Source: SZUA-252 sp035716005 (GTDB taxonomy: Bacteria; Eisenbacteria; RBG-16-71-46; SZUA-252). Taken from it: a stretch of DNA of 24,451 nt. This document shows, in pieces, positions 23,696 through 24,451 of the stretch; within the stretch, counting starts at the first letter, position 1, and each line of letters begins with the position of its first letter. Location of the stretch: NCBI GenBank assembly GCA_035716005.1, contig DASTKG010000068.1, positions 1 through 24,451 of the forward strand, in the 5' to 3' direction. Position numbers and translations under genes: made by a program. The notes under the pieces are model-generated. The model had not been told where the DNA came from. It ran no database searches and saw only the letters and a program-made list of their open reading frames with translations.

Positions 23696-24304
23696 TCAGT
23701 AGGCGCCGCGTCCCGAGAGGACCGCGGGAATCGTGAGGACGAGGATCTTCAAATCGAGGAAGAACGAGTAGCGCTCCACGTACTCGACGTCGAGCCGCAT
23801 CCACTCGTCGAAGGGGAGATCGCTCCGCCCCCGAATCTGCCAGAGGCAGGTGAGCCCCGGGCGGACGTCGAGGCGCCGGCGCATCCACGGCTCGTAGTGC
23901 TCCACCTCCTCCGGGAAGGGCGGGCGCGGCCCCACGAGGCTCATGTCGCCGGTGAGGACGTGGAAGAGCTGCGGCAGCTCGTCGAGGCTCGTCTTTCGAA
24001 GGAAGCGTCCCACCCGCGTCACGCGCGGATCGTCGTGGAGCTTGAAGGTGGGGCCCTTCGTGATGTTCCGGTGGAGGAGGAGGCCGCGCAGCTCCTCCGC
24101 GTCGGCCCGCATGCTGCGGAGCTTCAGAAACGTGAAACGCCGCCCCCCCTTCCCCACGCGCGCGGCGCGATGGAAGACCGGACCCGGCGAATCGACCTTG
24201 ATGGCGACGGCCGCCACCGCGAGGAGCGGGATCGCGACCAGCATCCCCGCGGCGGCGAGCGCGACGTCGAGGAGGCGTTTTCCTCCCCGGCGGTAGAGGC
24301 TCAC
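23696..24304 (-). CDS. Undecaprenyl-phosphate sugar-1-phosphate transferase (short, PglC/WbaP C-domain type)
   Basis: The 202-residue protein is the minimal monotopic phosphoglycosyltransferase. A membrane helix (11-35) is followed by SPGPVFHRAARVGKGG (39-54), FLKLRSM, the catalytic Asp108-Glu109 in SLDELPQL, DMSLVGPRP (120-128) and RPGLTCLWQIRGRSD. It lacks the N-terminal multi-pass domain of full WbaP/RfbP. It starts lipid-linked glycan assembly at the membrane by moving a sugar phosphate to undecaprenyl phosphate. The start is GTG at 24304, with TAGAAT ending 6 nt upstream. It heads the ManC-SPOR-GalT-GlgA run. Confidence 0.9.
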   Translation of the reverse strand: MSLYRRGGKRLLDVALAAAGMLVAIPLLAVAAVAIKVDSPGPVFHRAARVGKGGRRFTFLKLRSMRADAEELRGLLLHRNITKGPTFKLHDDPRVTRVGRFLRKTSLDELPQLFHVLTGDMSLVGPRPPFPEEVEHYEPWMRRRLDVRPGLTCLWQIRGRSDLPFDEWMRLDVEYVERYSFFLDLKILVLTIPAVLSGRGAY

Positions 24305-24328
24305 GGCGGCATTCTACCCGATGCCGCC
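24305..24328 (-). promoter_or_regulatory. Inverted repeat enclosing the -10 of the sugar transferase gene
   Basis: GGCGGCAT (24305-24312) and ATGCCGCC (24321-24328) form a perfect 8-bp inverted repeat with an 8-nt centre. The -10 TAGAAT (24311-24316, minus strand) lies across its loop and left arm. The element begins right before the GTG start, and 6 nt after the upstream gene's stop codon. It may be operator, terminator of the upstream gene, or both. Confidence 0.5.
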
Positions 24329-24334
24329 GCGGAC

Positions 24335-24451
24335 CTACTTGAGAATCGTCAGGCTCTTCGTCTCCGTGCCGTCGAACTCCGTTTCGATCTTGACGAAGTA
24401 GACGCCCGAGGCGAGGCGAGCGCCGCTCGCGGCGCGGCCGTCGATCGTCAC
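24335..24451 (-). CDS. C-terminus of a large exported protein with FlgD/T9SS-like sorting tail (partial)
   Basis: Only the last 38 residues lie in the window. They include ARLASGVYFVKIETEFDG and end SLTILK. LASGVYF-x-(K/R)-(I/L) followed by a Lys-ending strand is the common end of FlgD-Ig-like and T9SS type A sorting domains in FCB-group and Eisenbacteria-like genomes. The rest of the protein, and so its function, is outside the window. The stop is TAG, 30 nt before the sugar transferase start. Confidence 0.75.
   Translation of the reverse strand: MTIDGRAASGARLASGVYFVKIETEFDGTETKSLTILK

Noticed and set aside
1..24451. CRISPR array, insertion sequence, prophage or toxin-antitoxin pair
   Set aside because: No regularly spaced direct repeats, transposase or integrase motifs, terminal repeats or paired small genes were found. 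The tRNA-Gly gene has no integrase next to it.

Overview
The window is GC-rich, densely coded bacterial chromosome with many 1-7 bp gene overlaps. I see no plasmid, phage, IS or CRISPR content. The left-facing gene cut by the right edge ends in a FlgD/T9SS-like sorting tail (LASGVYFVKIE...SLTILK). With the high GC, GTP-type PEPCK, a DUF2723 membrane protein, SPOR lipoprotein and 2-oxoacid:ferredoxin oxidoreductase, this suggests an uncultured FCB-type lineage such as Candidatus Eisenbacteria. That placement is inference, not proof.

Left third (1-10650): the N-terminus of a leftward gene faces a tightly coupled rightward operon for a small [4Fe-4S] ferredoxin and a gamma-delta fusion, alpha and beta subunits of a 2-oxoacid:ferredoxin oxidoreductase. 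Convergent to it is a GDPD-like lipoprotein-free secreted phosphodiesterase. Next come a Tat-signal mini-protein coupled to an amidase-signature hydrolase, a convergent DinB-like protein, a RhlE-type DEAD-box helicase, an arginase and a convergent secreted protein of unknown function.

Middle (10651-18678): an M24B Xaa-Pro peptidase converges on GTP-dependent PEP carboxykinase across a strong hairpin. A DUF2723 membrane protein is followed by a three-gene export cluster (HlyD-type lipoprotein, ABC ATPase, ABC-2 permease) joined by GTGA overlaps.

Right third (18679-24451), all leftward: a Lys-rich SWIB-domain protein, tRNA-Gly(GCC), and a run of sugar transferase, mannose-1-phosphate guanylyltransferase, SPOR lipoprotein, GalT-like nucleotidyltransferase and glycogen synthase. 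This links envelope polysaccharide synthesis, sugar-nucleotide supply and glycogen.

Together the enzymes (Xaa-Pro peptidase, arginase, amidase, 2-oxoacid oxidoreductase, PEPCK, GlgA) fit a peptide/amino-acid user with gluconeogenesis and glycogen storage. The most striking non-coding signal is a recurrent TANNNT -10 box placed only 6-10 nt before the start codon of six genes, which suggests leaderless or near-leaderless transcription. Several other genes have an ordinary leader and Shine-Dalgarno sequence. No clearly new multi-gene system was found. The best candidates for novelty are the Tat mini-protein/amidase pair, the secreted GWG-repeat protein and the hairpin-embedded promoter of the sugar transferase.
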